A stretch of 64,000 nt of DNA from JAGWRA01 sp963711505 (GCA_963711505.1 CAVQEJ010000003.1:1736001-1800000), one strand, 5' to 3'; counted from the stretch's first letter, positions 51,561-59,768 are shown. Notes: generated from the letters alone by a model not told the origin. Numbers and translations are program-made.

Positions 51561-52388
51561 CTACAGGCCTTCGTTCGCCATCTCGGCGTCGAGCTGGACG
51601 CTGATCTGCGCCAGGTCCGCCATCGACAGCTCCAGCATCTTCCAGGCGTCGGGATGGATCGCGGGAATCTTCCGGTCGCCCGGAAAGCCGATGCCCTTGG
51701 CCCGCACGAGGATGTCGGCCAGGTGGACGACGGCCGTGCGATCGGCGAAGTCGCGGCTCGGGTGGAAGTTGTTGTGGTACGCGACCGGATAGATCAGCGG
51801 CGACGGGATCTGCCACTTCTTCAGCAGCCACATCCCGACCTCCTGGTGCGTCACGCCCAGGACCTCGCGCTCGGCGTCGATCTGCAGGCAGTCGCGCTCG
51901 ACGATGCGCCGGCCGATCGTGGCGGCTTCCTCCGGGAAGCACTCCAGGATGATCAGCTTGCCGATGTCGTGCAGCAGGCCGGCCACGGCGAGCTCCTCGG
52001 GATTCGACATGCGCAGGTGCGCCGCGATCGCGTGCGACGCCCGGGCCGTCCCGAGCGAGTGCTCCCACAGCCCTTCGAGCGACCGCGTCATCTCGGTGAA
52101 GACGTCGATGATCGAGGCGCTCAGGACCAGCGTCCGGACCACGTCGAGCCCGAGCAGGACGAGCGCGTGGCGGATCGTCGAGATCGGCTTGCGGAACCCG
52201 CAGAAGCCGGAATTGACCAGCTTCAGCACCTTGGCCGACAGCACCTGGTCCTTGCCGACCTCCTCGGCGATGTCGACCGTCGAGGCGGACGGCGAGTTCA
52301 CCAGCGCCCCGAGCTTGGCCACGATGTGCGGCACGGTGGCGATGTTCGTCGTCTGCTCGACCAGCGCCCGGCGCTCAGCAACTTCCAC
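51561..52388 (-). CDS. HDOD-domain signalling protein
   Basis: A 275-residue HDOD protein. Seen: IATVPHIVAKLGALVNSPSA, KVLKLVNSGFCGFRKPISTI, LVLLGLDVVRTLVLSASIID, and a HDxGKL segment LLHDIGKLIILECFPEEAAT plus HQEVGMWLLKKWQIPSPLIY. HDOD domains are non-hydrolytic relatives of HD-GYP and often work in motility or stress circuits. It lies in the same operon as the PAS protein (13-bp gap) and the small HD-GYP-N-like gene. Confidence 0.9.
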   Translation of the reverse strand: MEVAERRALVEQTTNIATVPHIVAKLGALVNSPSASTVDIAEEVGKDQVLSAKVLKLVNSGFCGFRKPISTIRHALVLLGLDVVRTLVLSASIIDVFTEMTRSLEGLWEHSLGTARASHAIAAHLRMSNPEELAVAGLLHDIGKLIILECFPEEAATIGRRIVERDCLQIDAEREVLGVTHQEVGMWLLKKWQIPSPLIYPVAYHNNFHPSRDFADRTAVVHLADILVRAKGIGFPGDRKIPAIHPDAWKMLELSMADLAQISVQLDAEMANEGL

Positions 52389-52688
52389 GCGAGTCTCCCT
52401 GCGCGATCTGCTGCGCGACGAGGTCCTTCAGTTCCATCATGAGCGGATTGCCTTCGAGCCCGGCGAACCGCACGTCGAGGTCGGCCAGCTGCTCGGCCGC
52501 GGAGCGCACGCACCGGCCGTCGTCGCCCTCGACGACGAGATGGTCGACCCCCTTGCGCTTCAGGCTGGCGATGACCTCGGCCGTCAGCGTCTTCGCCGGC
52601 CTGCAGCAGGATCGTGCCCGTCGGGGTGGTGACGGCGCGGGCGACGGTCTGGCCGGGGACGGCGTTGGTCCAGAGAGATTCTGATCAC
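52375..52688 (-). CDS. Small HD-GYP-N-like protein (two frame breaks)
   Basis: A protein of about 103 residues from GTG 52688 (GGAG 6 bp upstream) to TGA 52375. Seen in three frames that join cleanly: RISL; then TNAVPGQTVARAVTTPTGTI and LLQAG; then KTLTAEVIASLKRKGVDHLV and DLDVRFAGLEGNPLMMELKD. Breaks are at about 52670 and 52593, both one surplus base. The fold matches the small domain that precedes HD-GYP phosphodiesterases. Its end overlaps the HDOD start by 14 bp, so the pair is translationally coupled. Confidence 0.7.
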
Positions 52689-52876
52689 GATGGTCTCCGT
52701 CCGTGCAAACGCGGCTCCACATGTGCACACGTCAGAACACGGCGCTCAGGTAATCGGCGACCGGAGGGCGTGGTGCAGTGTGCGACGAAAGCGCACGCGC
52801 ACACGTGTGCGGGAGAGCACAGGCGCACACGGGGCGCCGGAGAGCTGGCGTCCGGCGTCGCTCCCTGTCCCTGCCG
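52689..52876. other. 188-bp gap with a CACACGTGTG palindrome
   Basis: No gene is visible. GCACACGTGTGCG near 52800 is a perfect palindrome, with related GTGCACACG near 52722 and GCGCACACGG near 52823. These may be operator sites of the signalling operon; this is speculative. Confidence 0.3.
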
Positions 52877-55800
52877 CTAATAGAAGTCGTGCGACTCCGC
52901 CGCGGCGTCGACCACGCCGAACCCCTGCACCCGCTCGGCCCGGATCGACACGACGCCGTCCTGGCTCTGCAGCACGCCGTCGATGAGCAGGTACGGCTGC
53001 TCCAGGATCGCCAGCCGATCGCGGACGAACAGATTGGGCCGAACGATGACGTTGGCGAGCCCCGTCTCGTCCTCGAGCGTGAGGAACACGAATCCCTTGG
53101 CCGTGCCCGGACGCTGGCGCGTGATGACGGCGCCGGCGACACGGACCCGCCGGCCATGACGGACCCGCCGCAGATCGCCGGCCCGCAGCGCCCCTCGCAT
53201 CGCCAGCTCCGTCCGCCGCAGCAGCATCGGATGCGGCCCGATCGTCAGGCCGGTGCCGGCATAGTCGGCTTCCACCCGCTCGGCCGGCGTCATGGCCGGC
53301 AGCGGCGACGGGGTCCCCTCCGCCGTTCCGCCGTCGATCGCATCCTGCCGGTACAGCTCGCCCGTCGGCCTGACCGCCTGCTCGATCTGCCAGAGCGCCG
53401 TCCGCCGGTCGCCGCGCCCCAGCAGGTTGAGCGCACCGATGTCGGCGAGCGCCGCCAGCTCGTCGCGCCGCGCGCCGCTCCGGGCGGCCAGATCGTCGAT
53501 GGAGGAGAAACGGCGGGCTGACGCCGATCGGACTACGGGCTGCGGGCTCCGGGCTTCGGGCGGCGCCTGGCGGCCCGCGCGAGGAGAGCGAGTCTTCGAG
53601 CGCCGCAGCGCGTGTCGATGGGGGTGGCCGCCATCGCGCCATTGGCGCTTCGGCGAGCGCGGACCGAAGCCGGGCTCTCGCCGAGTCGGCGAAGGCGCGG
53701 GCCCCATCGACTGTGAAAAGCGCCTGCGGCCCGCGCGAGGAGAGCGAGTCTTCGAGCGCCGCAGCGCGTGTCGATGGGGGTGGGGCCCCATCGACTGTGA
53801 AAGATGACTCGCAGGCGCAGACGTTGCAGAACAGCCGGCCCGGCACCGTGGTCTCCAGCATCGACGGATTGTCGCAGCCGCAGCGGGGACAGACACGGGC
53901 TCCGGGCTCCGGGCTTCGGGCTTCAGGGATCGCGCTGGCAGGCTCCGGGCTCCGGGCTCCGGGCGGCGGGCCGCACCTGCTCGATCGCGCGGCCGACCGA
54001 CTCCCGCAGCCCGCGCACGTAGCAGAGCCCGAGGCGGATCGTGCCGTCCTCCTCCACCGCGCAGCGCCAGCCGGACCGCTGCACGTCGACCCCGGCGAAG
54101 CGGACGCCGCGCCGCTGCGCGTCCTTCACCAGCGTGGCCGGGTTGTAGAATCCCATCGGCTGATTGTTCAGCAGCGCCGTGTAGAAGGCGGCCGGATAGT
54201 GCACCTTCAGGTACGCGCTCGCATAGGCGAGCAGCGCAAAGCTGGCCGCGTGCGACTCGGGAAAGCCGTAGAGGGCGAACGACGTGATCGACGTCACGAT
54301 CCGGTCGGCCAGTTCGCCGGTGATGCCGCGCTCCGCCATGCCGGCGCGCAGGTGCGTCTCGATCTGCTGCATCCGCTGCATCGATCGCTTGAACCCCATG
54401 GCGCGCCGCAGTTCCTCGGCCTGGCCGCCGGTGAACCCCGCCACCGCCATCGCCATCCGCAGCAGCTGCTCCTGGAACAGCGGCACGCCGAGTGTCCGCT
54501 TCAGGATCGGCTCGAGCGACGGATGCAGGTACGTCACCGGCTCGCGTCCGGCGCGGCGATCCAGATAGGGATGCACCATCTGCCCGACGATCGGACCCGG
54601 GCGGATGATGGCGACCTCGACGACGAGATCGTAGAAGCGCTCGGGCTTCAGCCGCGGCAGCGTCGCCATCTGTGCGCGCGACTCCACCTGGAACACGCCG
54701 ACCGTGTCGGCCTCCTGCAGCAGGCGGTAGACCGCGGGATCGTCGGGGGGGAGATGGGCCAGATCGACTTCACACCCAACCCCTAATCCCGAATCCCCAA
54801 TCCCGTCGGCATTCCCCCGATTCACCAGCGCGAGCGCATCCTGCAACACGGCCGCATCATTCAGTGCGCGCGGGGCCCCACCCCCACGCGCTGGCGCTGC
54901 GCCGCTCGCTTCGCTCGCTATGCTCGCGCCGGCCGCAGGCGCTCCCAGCCTTCCGGTATTCACCAGCGCGAGCGCATCCTGCAACACGGCCATCATGCCC
55001 AGTCCCAAGAGATCCACCTTTACGATCCCCAGGCTGGCGCAGTCGTCCTTGTCCCACTGGATGACGACCCGTCCCGGCATGCTGGCGTTCTCGAGCGGGA
55101 CGACGGTGTCGAGGCGGCCCTGGCAGATCACCATGCCGCCGGAGTGCTGGCCGAGATGGCGCGGCAGGTCCTGGATCTGCCGCCACAGGTCGGCGAACAG
55201 CCGCACCCGCTCGCCGCCGGCGAGTCCCGCGGCGCGGAGGTGTCCGTCGAGCGTCTCCGCCGGATCGCGGAACTCGAAGCTGTGCATCACCTTCGCCAGG
55301 CGATCGACCTGCGCCGCCTCGATCCCCAGCACCTTGCCGACCTCGCGCGCGGCGCTGCGGTCGCGATAGGTGATCACGTTGGCCGTCATCGCCGCGCCCA
55401 GCCGGCCGTACCGCTCGTAGAGATGCTGAATGACCCGTTCGCGCCGGTCGCCGCTCGGCAGATCGAGATCGATATCGGGCCACTCGCCCCGCTCCTCGGA
55501 CAGGAAGCGCTCGAACAGCAGGTCCATGCCGACCGGATCGACCGCCGTGATTCCCAGGCTGTAGCAGACGGCGCTGTTGGCCGCCGACCCGCGCCCCTGC
55601 ACGAGGATGTCGTGCTGGCGGCAGAAGTTCACGAGGTCCCAGACGATCAGGAAGTAGCCGGCGAGGTCGAGCTTCTCGATGAGATCCAGCTCGCGGGCGA
55701 TCTGCGCCCGCGCCCGATCGTGATACGGCCGGTACCGCTCGCGCGCCCCCACGTCGGTGATCTTCCGGAGGAACGAGCTCATCGTCTCGCCGGCCGGCAC

Positions 55801-56682
55801 GGGATATTCCGGGAAGCGGTAGCCGAGATCCGCCATCGTGAAGCGCAGCCGGTCGGCCAGCTCGCCGGCGGCCGACAGCGCCCCCGGCCGGTCGGCGAAC
55901 AGCCGCCCCATGGCCGCCGGCGACTTCAGGTACCGCTCCGCGTTCCGGGCCAGACGCCGGCCGGCGCGATCGAGATCGGTGTGATGACGGATGCAGGTGA
56001 GCACGTCGTACAGCGGACGGTCGCCGGGCGCCGCGAACCGGACGCCGTTGGTCGCCACCACCGGCACGCGGAACGCCGCCGCCAGGGCGATCAGCGATTC
56101 GTTCGCCGCCTCCTCGTCGCGCAGCAGGTGCCGCTGCAGCTCGACACAGACCTGCGCGCGGCCGAACAGGCCGACGATCCGATCGAGCAGGCCGCCGACG
56201 CCGTACCGCCCGGTGTCGAGCGCCTCCCGGCCGACCAGCGCCACGAGCCCGCGCGTCGCCCCGTCCAGATCCTCGAGCGTCAGCGCGCCTTCCCCTTTCG
56301 GCGCCCGCAGCTTCATCCGGGTGACGAGGCGGCAGAGGTTCCGGTAGCCTTCCTGCGACTCGACGAGGACGGGCAGGGACCAGACGCCGGCGGGATTGAG
56401 GGTTGGGGATTCGGGGTTGGGGGACCGAATCCCCAATCCCGAACCCCGAATCCCTTCTGCATTCGCCCCCGCCTCCCCCATCGTCAACTCGGCGCCGATG
56501 ATGGGACGCAGGCCGGCAGCCGTCGCGGCGCGATGGAACCGGGGCGCGCCATAGACGCCATCGCGATCGAGCAGGGCAATGGCAGGATAGCCAAGGGCGG
56601 CGGCGCGCTCCACGAGCGCTTCCGGCAGCGACGCCGCGCTGAGAAAACTGAAGGCGGAGGCGGTGTGGAGTTCGACATACAT
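52877..56682 (-). CDS. dnaE2: Error-prone DNA polymerase DnaE2/ImuC carrying repeat insertions (frame interrupted)
   Basis: The PHP start is YVELHTASAFSFLSAASLPE at ATG 56682. Then: LLDRDGVYGAPRFHRAATAA, VLTCIRHHTDLDRAG, GRGSAANSAVCYSLGITAVD, catalytic PDIDLDLPSGDRRERVIQHL, and QHSGGMVICQGRLDTVVPLE. After RESVGRAIEQVR the host frame stops at 53923 and about 400 bp of heptads and palindromic elements follow. The C-terminal part resumes as FSSIDDLAARSGARRDELAA and an OB-fold with VRVAGAVITRQRPGTAKGFV. Frame bookkeeping fits two surplus bases (one visible at about 53569, where the long element copy differs from its neighbour), so the frame may be open throughout in the cell as about 1267 codons. 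ImuC lacks proofreading and does SOS mutagenesis. Further insertions lie at 54775-54991 and 56401-56453. Confidence 0.85.
53533..53560. repeat. CTACGGG-type heptads inside dnaE2
   Basis: Four contiguous units (CTACGGG, CTGCGGG, CTCCGGG, CTTCGGG) directly after the resumption point of the dnaE2 C-terminal part. Confidence 0.75.
53562..53719 (-). repeat. Palindromic element, long form, inside dnaE2
   Basis: Arms GTCGATGGGG (53614-53623) and CCCCATCGAC (53702-53711) enclose about 78 bp with a nested CTTCGG...CGCTCGCCGAAG hairpin. The same nested sequence occurs in the long copy at 57326-57533. Relative to the neighbouring short copy its end reads GCGCCTGGCGGCCC instead of GCGCCTGCGGCCC, one extra G. 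Confidence 0.82.
53719..53804 (-). repeat. Palindromic element, short form, inside dnaE2
   Basis: A perfect 10-bp stem GTCGATGGGG (53770-53779) / CCCCATCGAC (53786-53795) with loop GTGGGG. The minus strand reads from TTTCACAGTCG to GGCCGCAGGCGCT. It adjoins the long copy head to tail. Confidence 0.88.
53810..53905 (-). other. Zinc-ribbon-like coding stretch within the dnaE2 insertion
   Basis: The minus strand, in the frame with codon starts at positions congruent to 53861, encodes RVCPRCGCDNPSMLETTVPG followed by RLFCNVCACESS. The CxxCxC and CxxCxC pairs, about 18 residues apart, look like a small zinc ribbon. There is no start codon; it is joined upstream to heptad sequence and downstream to the palindromic element. 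It could be a captured gene fragment or part of an in-frame extra domain of DnaE2. Confidence 0.45.
53893..53970. repeat. CTCCGGG heptads at the dnaE2 break
   Basis: ACACGGG, CTCCGGG (twice), CTTCGGG and CTTCAGG cover 53893-53927, and three CTCCGGG plus CGGCGGG cover 53943-53970. The dnaE2 N-terminal frame stops inside this block at 53923. Confidence 0.82.
54775..54805. repeat. CCCAATC-type heptads inside dnaE2
   Basis: CCCAACC, CCTAATC, CCGAATC and CCCAATC, read in frame by dnaE2. They follow the second copy of the duplicated host segment in the sense direction. Confidence 0.78.
54821..54991. repeat. Perfect 33-bp direct duplication of dnaE2 coding sequence flanking a palindromic element
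   Basis: The 33 bp at 54821-54853 recur exactly at 54959-54991 and encode the conserved AVLQDALALVN segment twice. The 105 bp between them is the palindromic element (54857-54943). The whole insertion is 138 bp, exactly 46 codons, so the frame is kept. This is what an insertion with a large target duplication would leave. Confidence 0.9.
54857..54943 (+). repeat. Palindromic element, short form, inside dnaE2
   Basis: Arms GCGCGCGGGG (54866-54875) and CCCCACGCGC (54882-54891) with loop CCCCAC and one C:A mismatch. It ends GGCCGCAGGCGCT. In the dnaE2 frame it encodes a peptide with RGGGAPRAL. Confidence 0.85.
56401..56453. repeat. GGTTGGG/ATCCCGA heptads as inverted arms in dnaE2
   Basis: Seven contiguous units: GGTTGGG, GATTCGG, GGTTGGG, GGACCGA, ATCCCCA, ATCCCGA, ACCCCGA. 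The second half is the complement of the first, giving a hairpin. It is read in frame and adds about 20 residues in the PHP-domain region of DnaE2. Confidence 0.78.
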
Positions 56683-56708
56683 CGGCGTGTCACGTGGGGG
56701 ACGGAGGA

Positions 56709-56806
56709 GGAATGAAGGATGAAGAAAACGGCACGAAGCCACGAAGACACGAAGGCACGAAGGCACGAAGGTCTTCGTTTCTAAATTCTTAATTCTCCAT
56801 TCTCAA
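56709..56806. repeat. Mixed octamer and heptad repeats between dnaE2 and imuB
   Basis: GGAATGA and AGGATGA (56709-56722); five octamers GCACGAAG, CCACGAAG, ACACGAAG, GCACGAAG, GCACGAAG (56731-56770); then TTCTAAA, TTCTTAA, TTCTCCA and TTCTCAA (56779-56806). The outer heptads complement each other, and the octamers sit in the loop. It fills the 147-bp imuB-dnaE2 gap with no other gene. Confidence 0.8.
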
Positions 56807-56829
56807 TTCGTCTCCTTCTCTATTCCCCG

Positions 56830-58660
56830 TCAGTCGATCACCCCGTCCACGAACCAGCGCTCGGTCTGGCGATCGCGAAACAGGCGGCAGACGACACCGT
56901 CGGGAAACGCCACTTCCCACTCATCACGATTCCAGGACGGTTCATGCCTTGCCCCTTGCCCCTTGTCAGCTTCTCTAACTGCTCGCGGGGCCCCACCCCC
57001 GCTCGCGCGCGCTCGGCGGCTCGGCTCCGCCTCGCTTCCCTCCGGCGCCTCGCGCGGGCCGCAGGCGCTGTTCTCCAGGCTTCGGTCTTCAGTCCTGCTC
57101 CTGACAGGACCGGAGACTGTAGACCGAAGACCGGAGACTGCCGCGCCGTGCGCGGCCTCCCACCACGCCCCTGACGTGCGCCACGGTCCGGCGCAGCGGG
57201 TCACCCGGCCGCCGGCCAGCCCGCGCCGATCGATCGCGACCCGGGCCGGACAACCCTGCTCGACGCTGACACGCGCCGGCACCGGACGCCGGAACCGCCG
57301 CAGCGCGCCCGGGAGGTACTCAACTTCTTTCAGTGCGCGTGGGGCCCGACCTCCGCGCGGCACCCGACAAGTGGGCTTCGGCCACGCTCGCCGAAGCGCC
57401 TTCGGCCGGGCGCCACCCCCACGCGGAACTGACGCCGATGCCTCGCCTCGGATCTCCATGTCCTCGCCCTTCGGCAAGCTCAGGGCGACCCCGAGCCCTG
57501 TCGAAGGGTCGGCTCGGCATGGCCGCAGGCGCTCCGATCCGATCGTGACGGCGCGTCGGTCGACGGCGAACGGTGCCATCTCGAACGCCCCGGGCCGATG
57601 GGAATCGACGAGCGCCGGCGTGCCGCAGCGGTCCGCGCCCACGAGCGCCGTCAGCCGCGCCAGCAGCGTGGACAACTGTTCGGGCGCCGGCTGCGCCCGT
57701 TCGAGCAGCGATTCCTGGACGATGCGCCCGGGTGACGGCTCGATCCGGATGTCGACCGTGTCGATGGCCGCGCCCGGGGGATGCGATTCGAGATCGAGCC
57801 GCAGCAGCGTCCGGAGCACGCGCGGATCGCGGATGGGCGCCGGCAGCCGCAGGCTCCGCTGGTAGACGGTCTTCGTCACGAGACCGAAGCCGCAGGTGGA
57901 TGGCGACGGCGGCACGGTCGCGCCGCTCCAGCGTGACGGCCAGCGGTTCGAGCAGCCGGCCGAGCACGAACGCCAGCGGCTCGAGCCCCTCGACCGGCCA
58001 CTCCAGCTCCAGCCGCGTCTCGAAGCGCGTCTCGTCGGCCCAGGGCACGAGCGGCTCCGGCAGTTCCTCGCCGCGGGCGAGACGCTGCCAGGCCAGCCCC
58101 GCCTGCCCCAGCCGGGCCGACAGCGATGCCGGCGGCAGGGCCGCCAGATCGCCGAGCGTCTCGAGCCCCCAGCGGCGCAGCACGGCCAGCGGGAATTCCG
58201 TGGCGGCCTCGCCGGCCTGCGCCGATCGGCGGCCCCGCCCGCGGCGGATCGCCGACGGCCGGACGAGGGCCTGCAGCACGTCCAGCGGCAGCCGCGCCAG
58301 CGCGGACGCCTCGTGTCCCGGCTCGAGGCAGGTCACTCCGGCACGGGCGTGCGCCAGCAGCCAGGCCGCCGTCCGTGTCGCCGCCAGCGCGATGTGGACG
58401 CGCAGCCCGCGATCGGCCGCCGCCCGCCGCAGCTCGTCGCCGATGGCCTGCGGGGCGCCGAGCAACCGGCCGAGGCCGCTCACGTCGAGCAGCAGGAGAT
58501 CCGGCCGGGGCGCTTCGAACCGGGGCACGAAGGCCTGCGCGAGATCGATCAGCGCCAGGTGCGGGTCGTCGGCCGGCGCCGGCCGATCGAACGCCCGATC
58601 GGTGCGCGCGGCCGCCCGCGCCCCATACGGCCGCGGGGGAAGGTAGAGTGCGGCGAACAC
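56830..58660 (-). CDS. imuB: ImuB Y-family polymerase-like protein with in-frame repeat insertions (one frame break)
   Basis: About 609 residues, against roughly 480-540 for most ImuB proteins. Seen: start MFAALYLPP, LLLDVSGLGRLLGAPQAIGD, HIALAATRTAAWLLAHARAG, LARLPLDVLQALVRPSA and FPLAVLRRWGLETLGDLAAL (helix-hairpin-helix). After a break at about 57880-57884 (a surplus base) comes LVTKTVYQRSLRLPAPIRDP. The usual catalytic acidic residues of DinB are missing, as is known for ImuB, which is a clamp-binding adaptor for DnaE2. Two bl ocks of repeat sequence enlarge the protein: one between FEMAPFAVDRRAVTIGS and LPGALRRFRRPVPARV, the other between TSGAWWE and WNRDEWEVAFPDGVVCRLFR. Confidence 0.88.
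56945..56965. repeat. CCCCTTG heptads inside imuB
   Basis: TGCCTTG, CCCCTTG and CCCCTTG, read in the imuB frame, directly before the palindromic element at 56974. Confidence 0.6.
56974..57069 (+). repeat. Palindromic element, short form, inside imuB
   Basis: Stem GCGGGG (56985-56990) / CCCCGC (56997-57002) with loop CCCCAC: a third base-pair combination at the variable stem positions. It ends GGGCCGCAGGCGCT at 57069 and is bordered by heptads on both sides. In the imuB frame it reads through as a peptide with SGGGAPRAV. Confidence 0.82.
57078..57140. repeat. GTCTTCA/GAGACTG heptads inside imuB
   Basis: GGCTTCG and GTCTTCA (57078-57091), a TCCTG...CAGGA hairpin, then GAGACTG, TAGACCG, AAGACCG and GAGACTG (57113-57140). 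It is the same unit type as at 50353-50483, but here it is inside a coding frame. Confidence 0.75.
57326..57533 (+). repeat. Palindromic element, long form with a nested repeat, inside imuB
   Basis: Arms CGCGTGGGG (57336-57344) and CCCCACGCG (57417-57425) are separated by about 72 bp with the nested CTTCGG...CGCTCGCCGAAG hairpin seen also at 53562-53719. A further CCCTTCG...CGAAGGG hairpin (57468-57508) interrupts its 3' part. It ends GGCCGCAGGCGCT. The frame stays open and encodes PRGGRAPRAL. Confidence 0.82.
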
Positions 58661-58661
58661 G

Positions 58662-59465
58662 TCAGACCACCTCTCTCATTTCCGTCTCCACCACGCAGCC
58701 GGCGCCTTCGGCCCAGCGGGCGCGGGCGTGCACGGCCTGCACCTCGATCGCCAGCCCCTGGAACAGCCGGGTGCGGCCAGTGGCCGGCGACACGCCGTCC
58801 CGATCCTCCAGCCAGCGGCCGCCGCCCGTGTGGGTCGCACCGGCCGGGTGCAGCTTCAGCGTGAGTCCGCCCGCGCTGCGCGCGATCGGCTGCTCGCTCA
58901 GCAGGACGCAGGCCGTCCGGCTGCCTTCGACCAGCCGCTGCAGCCGCAGCCAGGTGGTGAAGGACACCCGCCGCAGCGCCACCGGCGGCACGCCGCCCAG
59001 ATCCAGCGCCACGAGATCGAAGCCGCCGGCCTGCAGCACCAGCGAGCAGGCGGTGATGGCCTGGGAGAGCGCCCGCTGATTCAGGTCGTGGCAGAACCCG
59101 GGATGGCTCGTGACGTGTCCGCGGATCCAGAGCAGGTGCGGCAGCGCGATCCCGCACGCGTCGCCCGATACCGGATCGAAGCCGTCGAGGCCGTCGACCA
59201 GCGCCGCCGGCGCCCCGCGGCGCGTCGCCTCCGCCAGCAGCCGGTAGAGCACGCTCGTCCGGCCCGACGACACCGGGCCGACGAGCTCGGACAGCTGGCC
59301 GCGCGGCAGGCCGCCGCCCATCCGGGCATCGAGTGCCGCCAGCCCCGTCGGCAGGCGGGCGGCCGCATCGGCCGGCGGAGCCGCCGACCGGGCGGACGTG
59401 AGGGTGTGATCGAGACGGCGGGTCTGCAGCAGCGATTCGAGATCGGCCCGGGCGGCACGAGGCAT
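58662..59465 (-). CDS. imuA: ImuA, RecA-like SOS mutagenesis protein
   Basis: A 267-residue RecA-fold protein. Seen: LPTGLAALDARMGGGLPRGQ then the P-loop-like ELVGPVSSGRTSVLYRLLAE near residue 60, VALDLGGVPPVALRRVSFTT, and a C-terminal ACVLLSEQPIARSAGGLTLK. The Walker lysine is replaced (SSGRTS), as is common in ImuA. It works with ImuB and DnaE2 in damage-induced translesion synthesis. It is the first gene of imuA-imuB-dnaE2 behind an SOS-like operator; imuB starts 1 bp after its stop. Confidence 0.9.
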   Translation of the reverse strand: MPRAARADLESLLQTRRLDHTLTSARSAAPPADAAARLPTGLAALDARMGGGLPRGQLSELVGPVSSGRTSVLYRLLAEATRRGAPAALVDGLDGFDPVSGDACGIALPHLLWIRGHVTSHPGFCHDLNQRALSQAITACSLVLQAGGFDLVALDLGGVPPVALRRVSFTTWLRLQRLVEGSRTACVLLSEQPIARSAGGLTLKLHPAGATHTGGGRWLEDRDGVSPATGRTRLFQGLAIEVQAVHARARWAEGAGCVVETEMREVV

Positions 59466-59491
59466 GGCAGCGCTCCTGTGATTCGCTTTAC

Positions 59492-59540
59492 TTTCGCCTT
59501 CCAGAGGCGAAACTATAGCGCAGGTCGCTGAACCGATCAA
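59492..59540 (-). promoter_or_regulatory. Promoter and palindromic SOS-like operator of imuA-imuB-dnaE2
   Basis: On the minus strand: TTGATC (59540-59535), a 17-bp spacer, TATAGT (59517-59512), then a perfect palindrome TTTCGCCT-N5-AGGCGAAA (59512-59492) over the transcription start. A LexA-type repressor bound there would fit the damage-inducible nature of this cassette. The motif is unlike the E. coli box; its identity as a LexA site is inferred. Confidence 0.7.
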
Positions 59541-59768
59541 GTCCTTTAAAACCCTAGAAAAATCAGGAGTTCAGGCATCGCCCCCCTCAACCGGCGCCCC
59601 CGGTCTGGCTGAGCGACATGCTAAGATACGGCTTCCGTTCGCCGGACCGTCGGCCAGCGGGCACGATTCACTGCTCCACCATGAACACCATTCAGCCGCC
59701 GCGCGATCCGTTCACCCGCTCAGGGTGTCGGCACGGTCGATGTCGGCCGGCTTCCTGCGGGACCTCGC
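59541..59768. other. Intergenic stretch between imuA and the MFS gene
   Basis: With the promoter region this is a 303-bp gap. TAAGAT at 59624-59629 may be the -10 of the rightward MFS gene. No other feature was recognised. Confidence 0.4.

Noticed and set aside
53810..53905. Stand-alone small zinc-ribbon gene.
   Set aside because: No start codon or ribosome site; kept only as a coding stretch inside the dnaE2 insertion.
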